64,000 nt of DNA from Phyto melanocephala (taxonomy: Eukaryota > Arthropoda > Insecta > Diptera > Rhinophoridae). The stretch spans positions 121,918,333 through 121,982,332 of the forward strand of contig OW799233.1 in assembly GCA_941918925.1 (NCBI GenBank), in the 5' to 3' direction. The notes under the pieces were generated by a model. The model saw nothing but the letters and a program-made list of their open reading frames with translations. It did not search any database and had not been told where the DNA came from. The translations under genes and the position numbers were made by a program. This document shows positions 1 to 10,925 of this stretch, piece after piece (the first letter of the stretch is position 1; every line of letters begins with the position of its first letter).

Positions 1-255
1 AATTTTGTGTACATTTAAAGTACATTATTTATTATTTTGTTAATCACTATGGAATAATCTCTTTAAAATAAAATATGTATTACTTTCTTTATAGAGGGTG
101 TTTAATTTTTAAGGGCCCCTGTTGAAGGTGAACCCCACATAAGCAACAAGTTTTTTTTTGCATTTCATTTGACATTTCTCAATCTCACACTAACTTAATT
201 TGAACAGTGGAAAGATACCTAAATGAGCAACGCGTTAAAGTTATTCAGGTTTAAT

Positions 256-436
256 TAGTTTTTTTATTTGATCTCTTTTTTTAAATTTTCATATTTAAAT
301 ATCCAATTTTTGTATTTAAATTCTCAATATTTCGCTACTCCTTCGTGTAGCATCTTCAGGAAAATTCATAATTATTAATTATTAATTAATTAATTAATTA
401 ATTAATTATTATTAATTAAATATTTGTAAATTAATT
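256..436 (-). mobile_element. Penelope-type fragment with 12-bp target duplication
   Basis: A 181-bp insert absent from other family A copies, flanked by TTCAGGTTTAAT at 244-255 and 437-448. On the minus strand it holds CTGAAGAT, then a GCTAC/GTAGC stem with an 8-nt loop, then GAAAT (359 down to 329). This order (CTGANGAN, stem, GAAA) resembles the core of the hammerhead-like hairpins known in Penelope-like element terminal repeats. The insert also carries an (AATT)n tract at about 379-415. Class is inferred; the insertion itself is seen directly. Confidence 0.5.
379..415. repeat. (AATT)n microsatellite
   Basis: Run of TTAATTAATTAATT repeats inside the 181-bp insert. Low complexity only. Confidence 0.8.
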
Positions 437-840
437 TTCAGGTTTAATATTCAGTTTTTTTATGAAAATGGGCGTTCAAAACAAAATGCATTTTATGCAC
501 TTCGTAATTCTTTTGATCAACATAATCCTGCCTTCTTAGTTCGTTGAATGGGAACCACTGCTGGTTTTTGCGATAGTGTGGCAAAAGAGCAGTCAACATC
601 GCCTCATCATCATGCCCAGCAATTGACCATCAACATTGTCATTGAAAATTTGGACCATCAGATACTTCGATATGCTACTAAAATGCTTTTGTAAATGTAG
701 TCTTTCAATGAAAGTGGGCGTTAAACTAGGTGTGTCAATAAAGTTTCTGCTAATAAATACAACTTAGATATTTCGATATAGTCCTTTATTTTCCCAAAAA
801 ATTTGTCAATAGAGAAATTACATGAATTTAAGATAAACCG

Positions 841-1730
841 TTATATGGGAGGTAGGCGTTAAAGTGGACGTGTCACCTAAACTTTTTGGCACAACAATGA
901 CATTGATTAGAAGGATATACGTAGCAAATTTGGTCATCAAATCTCTAAATTTGGCGGTTTTATGAGCTTTTAAATTTCATTAACGGTAAATAACGTGAAA
1001 AGTGGGCGTTATAGTAGGCGTGTCAAAGTTGTATTTGCGAATGAATACAACTAAGATGTTTCAATATAGCCCTTTATTATTCCAAAATTTTTATTAATAG
1101 AGAAATTATATGAATTTAAGGTAAAGCGTTATATGGGAGGTGGGCGTAAAAGTGGGCGTGGCCCCTTAATTTTCTGGCACAGTAATGACATTGCCTAGGG
1201 GGCTCTATGTAGTAAATTTGATTATCATACCTCTAATTTTGGTGGTTTTATGAACTTTTAAATTTCATTAACGGTAGATAACGTGAAAAGTGGGCGTTAT
1301 AGTAGGCGTGTCAAAGTTGTTTTTGCGAATGAGTACAACTTAGATGTTTCAATATAGCCCTTTATTATTCCAAAATTTTTATTAATAGAGAAATTATATG
1401 AATTTTAGGTAAAGCGTTATATGGGAGGTGGGCGTAAAAGTGGGCGTGGCACCTTAATTTTCTGGCACAGTAATGACATTATGTAGGGGGATATACCTAG
1501 CAAATTTGATCATCATACCTCTAATATTGGTGGTTTTATGAGCTTTTAAATTTCATTAACGGTGGATAACGTAAAAAGTGGGCGTTATAGTAGGCGTGTC
1601 AAAGTTATTTTTGCGAATGAGTACAACTTAGGTGTTTCAATATAGTCCTTTAATATTCCAAAATCTATATTAATAGAGAAATTATATGAATTTTGGGTAA
1701 AACGTTATATGGGAGGTGGGCGTAAAAGTG
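841..1730. repeat. 288-bp tandem array in family A copy 1
   Basis: Four unit starts at 841, 1129, 1417 and 1705. Each unit carries several GTGGGCGT or GTAGGCGTGTC words, GAGCTTTTAAATTTCATTAA and a TTAATAGAGAAATTATATGA block. No coding potential is seen. Confidence 0.9.
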
Positions 1731-2365
1731 GGCGTGGCATATTGATTTTCCGTTAAAAAAAAGCCCCTTACCAAAAAGCAAAGTGTGCAAAATTTCAGAG
1801 TCGTACATTCAAGTTGGTTGCTTTGATGACGTTTTTGTTTTTAAATATACCGAAAAATACACTGTGCGGTATAAATTTTCGTACATTTTGATCGATAACT
1901 CCTCTCCTAATGCATAGATTTAGATAATTTTCTGGGAATGATATTGTTTTTACTCAGGAAATATATATTCGAAGTTTCATGAGTCTACGTTAATCCGTTT
2001 GGACACAATTCCATTTTATTCGATGTTCGAAGGACACGGTTTTTTCGACCTACTCTTGCTTTTCGAGCTATAACTATAACTCTTCCTAATATTCTGATTT
2101 AGCCCATTTTCAATACCAAACAAACCTTGTGTATAAGAAAGATTCTGGCAAAATTTGAGCCCCCTAGCTTTTTCGGTGCGACCTCTATCGTGCTTTCAAC
2201 AGACGGACAGACGGACAGACGGACGGACATAGCTAGATCGTCATCAAATCAAACCCTGATTCAGAATATATATTCTTTATGGGGTCTAAAATGGATATTT
2301 CGATGTGTTACAAACGGAATGACAAAATGAATATACCCCCACCATTTTTTTGGTGGCGGGTATAA

Positions 2366-3339
2366 AAATTAAGAAAATGGAAAATGTTTGATGAAAATTT
2401 AAAAAAAAATTTTTAAATAAATTCAAATATATATAAATATAATTGTAAATATATTTTATGAACAGGAAAAAAACTGAAGAGAAGGCATTATTTGATTCGG
2501 TATAAATACATCGTATTTTTCAGTTATCAAATGCTAATTGAGTAAGATAAATTGAGTAGGTGTGAACACCTATTTTAATTGCTCAATCAACACTAAATTG
2601 AAACAATTAAAAATATCTGTCTGAACAGGGTATAAGACAAATTTTTAAAATATAATAAAAATGTATTTTGTAATATTTTCTCAAGAAATTTTTGTACTTA
2701 ACCAATAATTCCGATAAAAACTTGTGTTGGAAACTTACTAAAGCTTGTTTATTTTATTTCCACGGTCAGATCTAAATTAATTTAGCATGTAAGTAAAAAG
2801 GATAAAGAACATATGAAATCACGATGCCAAGTTAGCTGCTGTTTAATGGATATTTAATACTTAAATATCCAACTAAGCGCTTGAGCAAAATCGGCAAAAT
2901 GGCATCATTGGACATTACCTTGTAATAAAAATTGGTCGCAAATCCTCTTAAATAATTTTTTTACTATTTGAACGATAACTACATGAGCGACATATGATCC
3001 CAGGACATGTGACTTTATTCTCCGCACAGCAAATATTTTAATAAAATAATTTAGGATATGTTTATATTATGCAAAGATGACTTGAGATATGCTTTGCTCC
3101 AAATCGTATACAAATATAATTTAAACGGTCATTGCTCTAATTTGGTAGAGCCTATACTCAGTAACTAGATTATTAAATTCTGGCCATATTTCTAGGCCGT
3201 CGCGGACTAATATTCTTTATGAAAGATATGAAATTTTTCAATAAAAAAAGAGGATTGTCTAAGTAAGCAACAAAGATCTCAAATTAACCATAATACAGAG
3301 TGGACCAAAAGCCATTATGGGGTTTAAAAACTTAATACC
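2366..3339. other. No gene seen
   Basis: A+T-rich single-copy-looking sequence with homopolymer runs. A small hairpin AGGTG/CACCT occurs near 2558. All frames close quickly and no known domain is visible. Confidence 0.5.
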
Positions 3340-3439
3340 TTTTTAAATAATTTTTTTTAAAGTTTTTTTTTCTTTATTTTTTTAAAGTAAGTATGAAAAA
3401 TAAAGTCAAACACTTAAATAACCAAATTTGTCAGTCCAC

Positions 3440-3720
3440 TTCACAATGATGAAGTATCATCAATAAACATCTTTCAAAATTTGTGGTTCTAGGGCTCGAA
3501 TTTCCGCAACAATGTTGTCTTTGAATTCAAGGTTTGTCTCGGGCTTATTTACATATGATCCCTTCTTCAAATAACTCCAAAGAAAATAGTCGTATGATAA
3601 CAAATCTGGCGAATTGATTTTCGAGATTCTAGAAATTATTTATTCTCCAAAAGTTTTAACTTAAAATATAATTTTAGTGTAGGCAGCGGCTGCATTCTGC
3701 TGCAACTACTTTTAAAAGTT
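3440..3720 (-). pseudogene. mariner-like transposase C-terminal relic
   Basis: The minus strand reads YDYFLWSYLKKGSYVNKPET, then DNIVAEIRALEPQILKDV. These are the family's PLDYFLWGYLK-type block after the third catalytic Asp and the C-terminal helix. Further upstream in the same frame are QQNAAAAYT (family QQDGATAHT) and an IISR...NSPDLL segment, matching the order in intact mariners. The catalytic context is degraded (PPRSxDLTP became NSPDLLSY) and stops are present, so this is a dead fragment. No terminal repeats were found near it. Mariner transposases normally run about 345 residues; roughly a quarter is here. Confidence 0.65.
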
Positions 3721-3825
3721 CTGTTTTCAAGAGCAGGACCTTTTGGAAGATGTTTCAGGTGTTTCGGTAACACTTCTCTCTTCATGCTCATTATTTTCCA
3801 CATTGAAAATTAAACTGTCGGTAGA

Positions 3826-3925
3826 AGCAAACCTGTTTCGGTGTCATACTGCTGGTGACGATGAATTAAACTTTATAATTCGAAAATCTGACGTTAAAAT
3901 AGCGACGATATGCCATTGAGTTAAA
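3826..3925. repeat. Dispersed repeat shared with 41890-42000
   Basis: TACTGCTGGTGACGATGAAT, later TGACGTTAAAAT and GACGATATGCC, align in order with TATGCTGGTGGTGATAATGA, CACGTTAAATGT and GACGATATGC at 41912-42000. Function and class unknown. Confidence 0.45.
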
Positions 3926-5722
3926 ATATTTGATCGCTGTTTTATATAATAATATTATATTATTCTAGTACTTTGTTCAGATGATAATCTCTTCATTATT
4001 TATTTCCAGGTGGAATTTATTAAATCTGCCAAACAAAATTAGAAAGATGTATACACGAAAACCTTATTACATTTTCGAACGCCATGATCACTTTTGGCTT
4101 ATGTGCCAACTTAAGAAAAACAAAAATAAGAGATAGCGGGTATATCTAAATATTAAAACTGGGGTAGCACCTTAGGGATTACGCTTCTTAAATTTTTGCT
4201 ATAACCAAAAAAAATGTCCAATAAATCCTGCGTTAAAAAATATATTTTCTAACATTTTTTTTTTACAAATAATTTATATTAACCTTCACATTTTAAACAA
4301 TACTTAAATAAATAGTAGGCACTTAAGGGCCCTTATTACCGCAATTACATACGATATATGTATTTTTTACCCTTTGACACTTTAATATACCTAAACCTAC
4401 ACACACAAAACTTTATTGGCGGTTATGTCTACCAACCACATATTCCCAAAAATATACATTTTAATTGAAAAACTCTTACTTTTATTTAATGAAGTCGGAT
4501 TATTTAAAAATATTTCGTAGTCATACAATATCTTTTAAATATGTTTCATTATAGTGTCAATTATTCAACAAATCTAAAAACAAAAAAAATTGTGTGTATA
4601 TTATAAATTAACTCATACATGCATCATACATGTATCTGTATAAAAGTTTGCTATAGTGTATTTTATTTCACTACATTTGTTGAAACTAACTTGAGGTTTT
4701 TAAAATGTGGTTTTGGTTTATTTTATAGTGGTCAGTATAATGCATTTAGTATTAAAATCTACAATCATATGTGTGTATATATAACTCATATATGCATGTG
4801 TGATTGTATGCTTTTTTTTAAAAAGTTCATACAATATAATTAAATACCCGCAGAAACAATAAAATGAAGTTTATATTAAATCGAACTCTATGTGTTAAAA
4901 TAAATTATTATAAAATTTCTCTTTAAATCGCAATTAAATAGAAAGACACATATGTACGTACATATGTATGTGTGTGCATATGTCATCGAACTAATGACTG
5001 TTATTGTTGTCATTTATAGTTCCAAGTGTTTTATTGATAGCAATTTTCAGGGAAATTTAATTTGATTTTTGTTTGTTTAATTTTGTAGAAAGAGATCATT
5101 AATTAAATTATTTGCCATAATATTGTGTGGAATAAAAGGTTTTATTTTTAGATAATTTTGTATATAAAAACATAATTTCTTAACTAACACACATCTGTGG
5201 ACTTCTGACAAAGAAACTAATTTTTAAATTTTAAATACTTCAGTTGAGTTAAAAGACGAACAAAAAATTATGAAATATTTATACAGGTATAGGCAACTAC
5301 AAATTGTTACAACAAAGCAACTTTTTAGAAAATATTTTCGTAGCAGAGCTTATAAAATCAGTTTATCTTAGTACAATTTGATTCAAAAAGAGAATATACA
5401 TTTTTGAAAGCCTTAAACCCAAAATCTTAATAACATTTAGTAAACTAATTGTGACTCTTTTAGCTGATTGTATTTCATTTTATTTTTTATTAAACTGGCA
5501 TAAACAGTTTTCCTTAAAAAAAAATATAAACAACATATTTTTTAAGTAACCAGGAGCGCGTTTTTCGAATATGACCTGCAAAAAAAGAGTCTTTAAGTTA
5601 TTTTTTTTACAAGTAGCAAGTTTTAATTCTTGCATATTAATCTAGTTGGGTGCCTTCTTACTGGTATAAGGGTGAAAAAGGATAATGGATCAATATTAAA
5701 TTAAAAATAATTTTAGGTGAAA
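3926..5722. other. No gene seen
   Basis: A+T-rich sequence with short TATG/CATA-rich stretches (about 4740-4800 and 4950-4980). Only short chance ORFs are present, and no repeat or domain is recognised. Confidence 0.5.
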
Positions 5723-6347
5723 TCTATATATATAAAAGTGAAACTCTGTGTGTGTGTGTGTGTGATAGCTATAGACTCCGAAACTGTAAAATCGATCGGA
5801 CTCAAACTTTGGCAAGTTGTTGTACACATTCCAGGGAGTGTTTATGGGTGGCAAAAAGTGGGCGGGACCACGCCCATACAAAATTAGTTATCAATTTTAG
5901 CTACTTGCACTTGACCGATTTTTTTGAAACTTTGCACACATATCGAGCTGTCACGACTTAATAATTTCGTGATAAGAAAAGTCGGCGGGGCCACGCACCT
6001 AAAAAAGTTTTAATTTTTAGGTACTTGCACTAGACCGTTTTTTCTAAAACTTTCCGCACATACTGAGCTGTCATGACTTTACAATTTCGTGATTAGAAAA
6101 GTGGGCAGTGCCACGCCTATAAAAAAAAGGTATCATTTTGAGGTACTTGCACTGGACCGATTTTTCTGAAACTTTGCACACATATCGAGCTGTTACGAGT
6201 TTACAATTTCGTGATTAGAAAAGTGGGCAGTGCCACGCCCATAAAAAAAATCATAATATTTAGGTTTTTGCACTTGATATTCAATTAAAACTCAGAATGC
6301 ATTTTGATTCATTAAGGGGCATAGCAACGAGCGCCGGGCTTTTCTAG
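5723..6347 (+). mobile_element. Non-autonomous Helitron
   Basis: It starts with TCTATATATATAAAAGTGAA and a (TG)n run and ends GCGCCGGGCTTTTCTAG followed by T. This matches the canonical Helitron ends 5'-TC and CTRR-3' with a small GC-rich hairpin before the end and an A|T target. Inside are about three tandem units of about 120 bp that begin near 5899, 6019 and 6140. Each has a TACTTGCACT..GACCG start, AAACTTTGCACACAT, TCGAGCTGTCACGA and AAAAGTGGGC..TGCCACGCC. No Rep/helicase coding is present, so it would depend on a helper. End motifs are seen directly; mobility is inferred. Confidence 0.7.
5745..5764. repeat. (TG)n microsatellite
   Basis: Ten TG units just inside the Helitron 5' end. Confidence 0.9.
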
Positions 6348-6374
6348 TTATGTATTACAACTTAAACTTATTAT

Positions 6375-6480
6375 TTAATTAGCAGAACCCAAACCGCCTT
6401 GCTTGACCCAATAAAGTTTGTAGATATTATTTATTTGGAGATAGTTTTTAATATTAGGTGCCACCTGTTTAGAATGTCCC
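6375..6480. repeat. Dispersed repeat, pair of 15002-15110
   Basis: TAGCAGAACCCAAACCGCCT through ATTATTTATT and TTTTTAATATT to GCCACCTGTTTAGA follows the same word order as 15005-15105 (TAGCAGAACACGTACCGC, ATTATTTATT, GCCACCGTTTGTTAGA). Two diverged copies of an unclassified repeat. Confidence 0.5.
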
Positions 6481-7716
6481 CTTCTAATATCCTTATCATT
6501 TTTGTCTTTATAATGAAATTGTTATCAAAAGTGGATTGTAATAAACTAAATTGAGATTAAATTTTTCAGAATGACATTAAATGTATTTTTTTATGTCCCG
6601 TACTATGATCCTTATCTTTTTTCTCGAAAAATTAAATTGATTTGGCAACTTAATATACAATATAACCATTATAAATCTACAGATATGCCACTAGATATAT
6701 TTTCTTTGTACAGGAAGTGCCACGCCCTTTCATTTGATCCTTTTCATTCATTTAAATGAATTATACAAGTCTATATGAAATGTCTAAATAATACCAGGAC
6801 TAAAAAATTTAACATTTATAGATTAAATATGTCATATGATAAGTTTTTTGTATGGAGGTTATCACATATCCTGCTCTGATCGCAGCGTTTGTTGGCTACA
6901 ATAAGACGAATGGGATAAAATTTTTAATATTAAAGATGTAATAGATTTCTATGTATCTAATAAAATGTATTTTATTTATATTGATGTCGCAACGCCTTAA
7001 GTTGCTTTCCGGTTCGTTTTAAGCTCAACTATTTATGCAAGTAACTATTCTCGAGCGTCCTGGATAACTCTAAAACAAAATCAGCAAAATCAATGCAGTC
7101 ATTCTCCAGTGATGAATTCTACTCATTCGAACGTAATGTAGATGTAAATGTATCATTCTGTATTTGTTTCGTGTTTTATGCCATAAACAAAAAACATTAT
7201 TTGTAAGTCAATTTGAATCAACAATGTTGATTTAGTATGTTATTCAATTTTTTGTTTCACTACAAAAATATACTCTGCTTGAAAATACTGAATTACTTTT
7301 GATAGGATTGAGATTCTAACGAAAAATTACTTTCAAATTGTATACTTTTTATAAAAATCAGTTTTAAATTGTGAGCACAAGATGCGTAACAAACAATCCT
7401 CTTGTCTTTTAATATGTTTTTATTTTTATATAAGAAATTTATAAAAACTAGCCAAAATGTTTTCCGTAAAAACTTAAATTGGATTATTTTGAATATTTGA
7501 AAAAAAGACAATTAAGCCCAGCCGTTCGTTCTCAATTTTTAGATAAATTAAAAATGCGGACATAAAAGTAGTCATGGTCTATTTTTGTTTTTATAAAAAT
7601 CTTAGCTGGGACATAGCAAACAACAAACAAATACAGCCCTTCTTAAGAATTGTAATTACTAACAAACGACATTTCATTTTTAGTATTTACGTGGATTGAA
7701 AAGAGGACTAAATATA
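6481..7716. other. No gene seen
   Basis: A+T-rich. One phrase, CACGCCCTTTCATTTGATCC at 6721, resembles the AAGCCCTTTCATTTGATACC phrase inside family B (about 28199), so part may be old family B interior. The ORFs here are short and unrecognised. Confidence 0.4.
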
Positions 7717-7860
7717 ACAAGTAAGAGCACTATATTCGGCTGTGCCGAATCTTTTATACCCACCACCAATTTTGTGTACATTTAAAGCACAATATTTATT
7801 ATTTTGTCAATCGCTATAGAATAGTCTCTTTATAATAAAATATGTATCACTTTCTTTGTA

Positions 7861-8467
7861 GAGGGTGGTCAAATTTTAAGGGCCCATGTTGAAGGTGAAC
7901 CACACCTAAACTTCAACTTTTTTCTTGCATTTCATTTGACATTTCTCAATCTCAGAATAACTCAATTTGAACCGTGGAAAGATACGCAATCGAGAGACGC
8001 TTTTAAATATTAAAGATTTTTATAAAAATGGGCGTTCAAATCAAAATGCATTTTGTGCAGTTTGTGATTATTTTGGTCAACAAAATCGTTCGAATTCGTC
8101 CACAATCGTGAGAATTGTAAAAAATATTTAAATGTCTGCAAAGCAGGTCTGTATGAAATGTGAAAACATCTGTGAATGCCATCTTAGTTCGTTGAATGGG
8201 AAACATTGCATTTTTTCACGGTAACGTGGCAAAAGAGCAAGCAACCTCGACTCATCAACGTGCCCAACAATTGAGCATCAACAGTGTCATTGAAAATATG
8301 GACTATCGGATCGAGGTGTGCCGCCTAGGTTGGGGGGGGCCATTTGGCCGATATTTTGTTCCATACATAATTGAAGCATACAAATATTATCATTATAAAA
8401 ATAAATGATAATAATTTCATAATAATTTTATTCAAAATCAACATAGTCCCTTAAAATTAAACCATCC
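7861..8467. mobile_element. Captured mariner-derived element in copy 2, best preserved
   Basis: Terminal repeats: GAGGGTGGTCAAATTTTAAG at 7861 and CTTAAAATTAAACCATCC ending at 8467, which is its reverse complement with few mismatches. The plus strand holds transposase pieces in family order: KNGRSNQNAFC (about 8020-8055), an HNRSNS-TI-like stretch, NIAFFHGNVAKEQATSTHQR (8201-8260; family NIAAVRDSVxEEPxTSxRxR), QLSIN, then GGGHLADILFHT and a stop (8331-8370; the mariner C-terminal signature). The middle of the transposase, including all catalytic Asp residues, is deleted. Terminal order and pieces are seen directly; mariner identity is by family knowledge. Confidence 0.75.
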
Positions 8468-8639
8468 ATTATAACTTCGGTATGCTAGTAAAATGTTTTC
8501 GTAAATTTAGTCTTTCAATGAAAGTGGCCGTTAAAATACGCGTGTCAATAAAGTTTCTGCTAATAAACATAACTTAGATATTTCAATATAGTCCTTTAGT
8601 ATTCCAAAATCTTTATTCATAGAGAATTTACATGAATTT

Positions 8640-8958
8640 AAGAGGAAAGTTTTATCTACGAAATAGTGCTAATTTATATTTGTTATCTTATGTTCTCCTG
8701 AAGTTATGCTCTATTAAAAATGGGAATTTAGGAAAATTTTGACATAAGTAAAAAAAAATTATCTCTAAACATCATAAACAATTTATATTCATGTACTAAT
8801 GGCTAACAAATTTTAAAATTATACAAAACTTATTTCGTTTGAAAATCTTTTAAAAGCAAAATGTTATAGCAGTTTAAAAATCAAAATCTTACTAATAAAT
8901 TTCCCGTTTTAGCAAAATGCTGAGAATGTATATTTTGAATCACCGTGTGATAATAATA
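8640..8958. repeat. Segment inserted in family A copies 2 and 3
   Basis: AAATAGTGCTAATTTATATT, GTTCTCCTGAAGTTATGCTC and TAATAAATTTCCCGTTTTAG match 38800-39095 on the other strand at the same junctions in copy 3. The end reads TTTTGAATCACCGTGTGAT here and CACAGGGTGATTCAAAAT there. Copies 1, 4, 5 and 6 lack it, so it marks a subfamily. Origin unknown. Confidence 0.65.
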
Positions 8959-8986
8959 TAAAAATATGTATCACTTTCTTTGTAAA

Positions 8987-9327
8987 TGTTGGCTTAATTG
9001 TAAGGGCCAATTTTAGAAAGTCTGTGAATGCCTTCTTAGTTCATTGAATGGGAACCACTGCTGGTTTTTGCGATAGTGTGGCAAAAGAGCAGTCAACCTC
9101 TACTCATCATCATGCCCAACAATTGACCATCAACATTGTCATTGAAAATTTGGACTATCAGATAGAGGAGTGGCGCCAAGGATGGGGAGGGGCCATTTGG
9201 CCGATATTTTGTTAAATGCATAATTGAACCATACAAATATTATCATTATAAAAAGAAATGATAATAATTTCTTAAATAATTTGTGTTTTATTTAAAAACA
9301 ACATCAGCCCTTAAAATTTAACCACCC
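8987..9327. mobile_element. Second, partial captured mariner in copy 2
   Basis: A degraded 5' end (GTTGGCTTAATTGTAAGGGCC) is joined directly to the SVAKEQSTS-like block (9078-9130), then GGGHLADILLNA-type C-terminus (about 9188) and the 3' terminal repeat TTAAAATTTAACCACCC ending 9327. The N-terminal piece is missing. Confidence 0.65.
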
Positions 9328-9510
9328 TTTATAACTTCGATATGCTACTAAAATGCTTTTGTCAATGTAGTCTTTCAATGAAAGTGGGCGTTAAAGTAGG
9401 CGTGTCAATAGAGTTTCTGCTAATAAATACAACTTAAATATTTCAATATAGTCCTTTATTTTCCCAAAAACTTTGTCAATAGAGAAATTACATGAATTTA
9501 AGATAAACCG

Positions 9511-10400
9511 TTATATGGGAGGTAGGCGTTAAAGAGGGCGTGTCAACTAAACTTTTTGGCACAACAATTACATTGATTAGAAGGATATACGTAGCAAATT
9601 TGATCGTCATACCTCTAATTTTAACGGTTTTATGAGCTTTTAAATTTCATTAACGGTAGATAACTTGAAAAGTGGGCGTTATAGTAGGCGTGTCAAAGTT
9701 ATTTTTGCGAATGAGTACAACTTAGGTGTTTTAATATAGCCCTTTATTATTCCAAAATCTATATTAATAGAGAAATTATATGAATTTTAGGTAAAACGTT
9801 ATATGGGAGGTGGGCGTAAAAGTGGGCGTGGCACCTTAATTTTCTGGCACAGTAATTACATTGCCTAGGGGGATATACGTAGCAAATTTGATCATCATAC
9901 CTCGAATTTTGGCGGTTTTATGAGCTTTTAAATTTCATTAACGGTAGATAACGTGAAAAGTGGGCGTTATAGTAGGCGTGTCAAAGTTATTTTTGCGAAT
10001 GAGTACAACTTAGGTGTTTCAATATAGCCCCTTATAATTCCAAAATCTTTATTAATAGAGAAATTATATGAATTTTGGGTAAAACGTTATATGGGAGGTG
10101 GGCGTAAAAGTGGGCGTGGCACCTTAATTTTCTGGCACAGTAATTACATTGCCTAGGGGGATATACGTAGCAAATTTGATCATCATACCTCGAATTTTGG
10201 CGGTTTTATGAGCTTTTAAATTTCATTAACGGTAGATAACGTGAAAAGTGGGCGTTATAGTAGGCGTGTCAAAGTTTTTTTTGCGAATGAGTACAACTTA
10301 GGTGTTTCAATATAGCCCTTTTTTATTCCAAAATCTTTATTAATAGAGAAATTATATGAATTTTAGGTAAAACGTTATATGGGAGGTGGGCGTAAAAGTG
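9511..10400. repeat. 288-bp tandem array in family A copy 2
   Basis: Unit starts at 9511, 9799, 10087 and 10375, spacing exactly 288 bp three times. Neighbouring units look over 90% identical by eye. Confidence 0.9.
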
Positions 10401-10864
10401 GGCGTGGCACATTGATTTTCCGTTACAAAAAAGCGTCTCACCAAAAACCAAAGTGTGCAAAATTTCAGAGTCGTACATTAAGTTTTGTTGCTTTTATGAC
10501 GTTTTTGTTTTTAAATATACCGAAAAATACACTGTGCGGTATAAATTTTCGTACATTTTGATCGATAACTCGTCTCCTAATACATAGATTTAGATGATTT
10601 TCGGGGGACAATATTATTTTTACTCAGAAAATATATATTCGAAGTTTCATGAGTCTACGTTAATGCATTTGGACACAATTCCGTTTTATTCGATGTTTGA
10701 AGGACACGGTTTTTTCGACCTACTCTGGCTTTTCGAGCTATAACTCTCTTCCTAATACTCCGATTTAGCCCATTTTCAATACCAAACAAACCTTGTCTAT
10801 AAGAAAGATTCTGGCAAAATTTGAGCCCCCTAGCTTTTTCGGTGCGACCTCTATCGTGCTTTCA

Positions 10865-10925
10865 ACAGACGGACAGACGGACAGACGGACAGACGGACAG
10901 ACGGACAGACGGACAGACGGACGGA
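10865..10925. repeat. (GACGGACA)n microsatellite
   Basis: Seven or so 8-bp units AGACGGAC. The same tract has 2-3 units in copies 1 and 5 and one in copy 6, so its length varies among copies. Confidence 0.9.

Larger units (their letters stand above)
94..665. mobile_element. Captured mariner-derived element inside family A copy 1
   Basis: Begins with the terminal repeat GAGGGTGTTTAATTTTTAAG, one mismatch class away from the other copies. It contains a transposase N-terminal scrap (frame fragments near ENGRSKQNA, about 460-500) and the NIAA..DSVAKEQSTS-like block (about 555-650). It jumps from GACCATCAGAT straight into family A sequence (ACTTCGATATGC), so the C-terminal GGHLADILFHT piece and 3' terminal repeat present in other copies are deleted here. 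Confidence 0.7.
1..2365 (-). mobile_element. Family A repeat, copy 1 (cut by window edge)
   Basis: The cap and hairpin end lies outside the window. The copy starts in the sequence that follows them (AATTTTGTGTACATTTAAAG) and ends at TTGGTGGCGGGTATAA near 2365. Units of the internal tandem array begin at 841, 1129, 1417 and 1705 (word TTATATGGGAGGT), so the spacing is exactly 288 bp. The (GACGGACA)n tract is at 2204-2228 and the 'ACTTTATGGGGTC' block near 2276. It holds the captured mariner (about 94-665), which has lost its 3' part and carries a 181-bp insert. Strand is the presumed Helentron-like orientation, with TTATACCC as 5' end. The repeat identity is seen directly; the class is inferred. 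Confidence 0.85.

Noticed and set aside
2127..2330. 67-codon ORF through the GACGGACA tract (also at 54072)
   Set aside because: Translation of the microsatellite (TDGQTDRRTD); non-coding repeat sequence.
7734..7750. ATTCGGC/GCCGAAT palindrome as a transcription terminator or operator
   Set aside because: It recurs at the ends of every family A and B copy, so it is part of the mobile element end, not a bacterial-type regulatory site.
9511..10400. CRISPR-like array
   Set aside because: The whole 288-bp unit repeats head to tail with no variable spacers, in an insect-type genome.
10379..10561. Repeated 60-codon ORF MGGGRKSGRGTLIFRYKK (also at 53658 and 57929)
   Set aside because: The same frame recurs only because family A copies are similar. 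It spans the tandem-unit border and shows no domain or sign of codon conservation.
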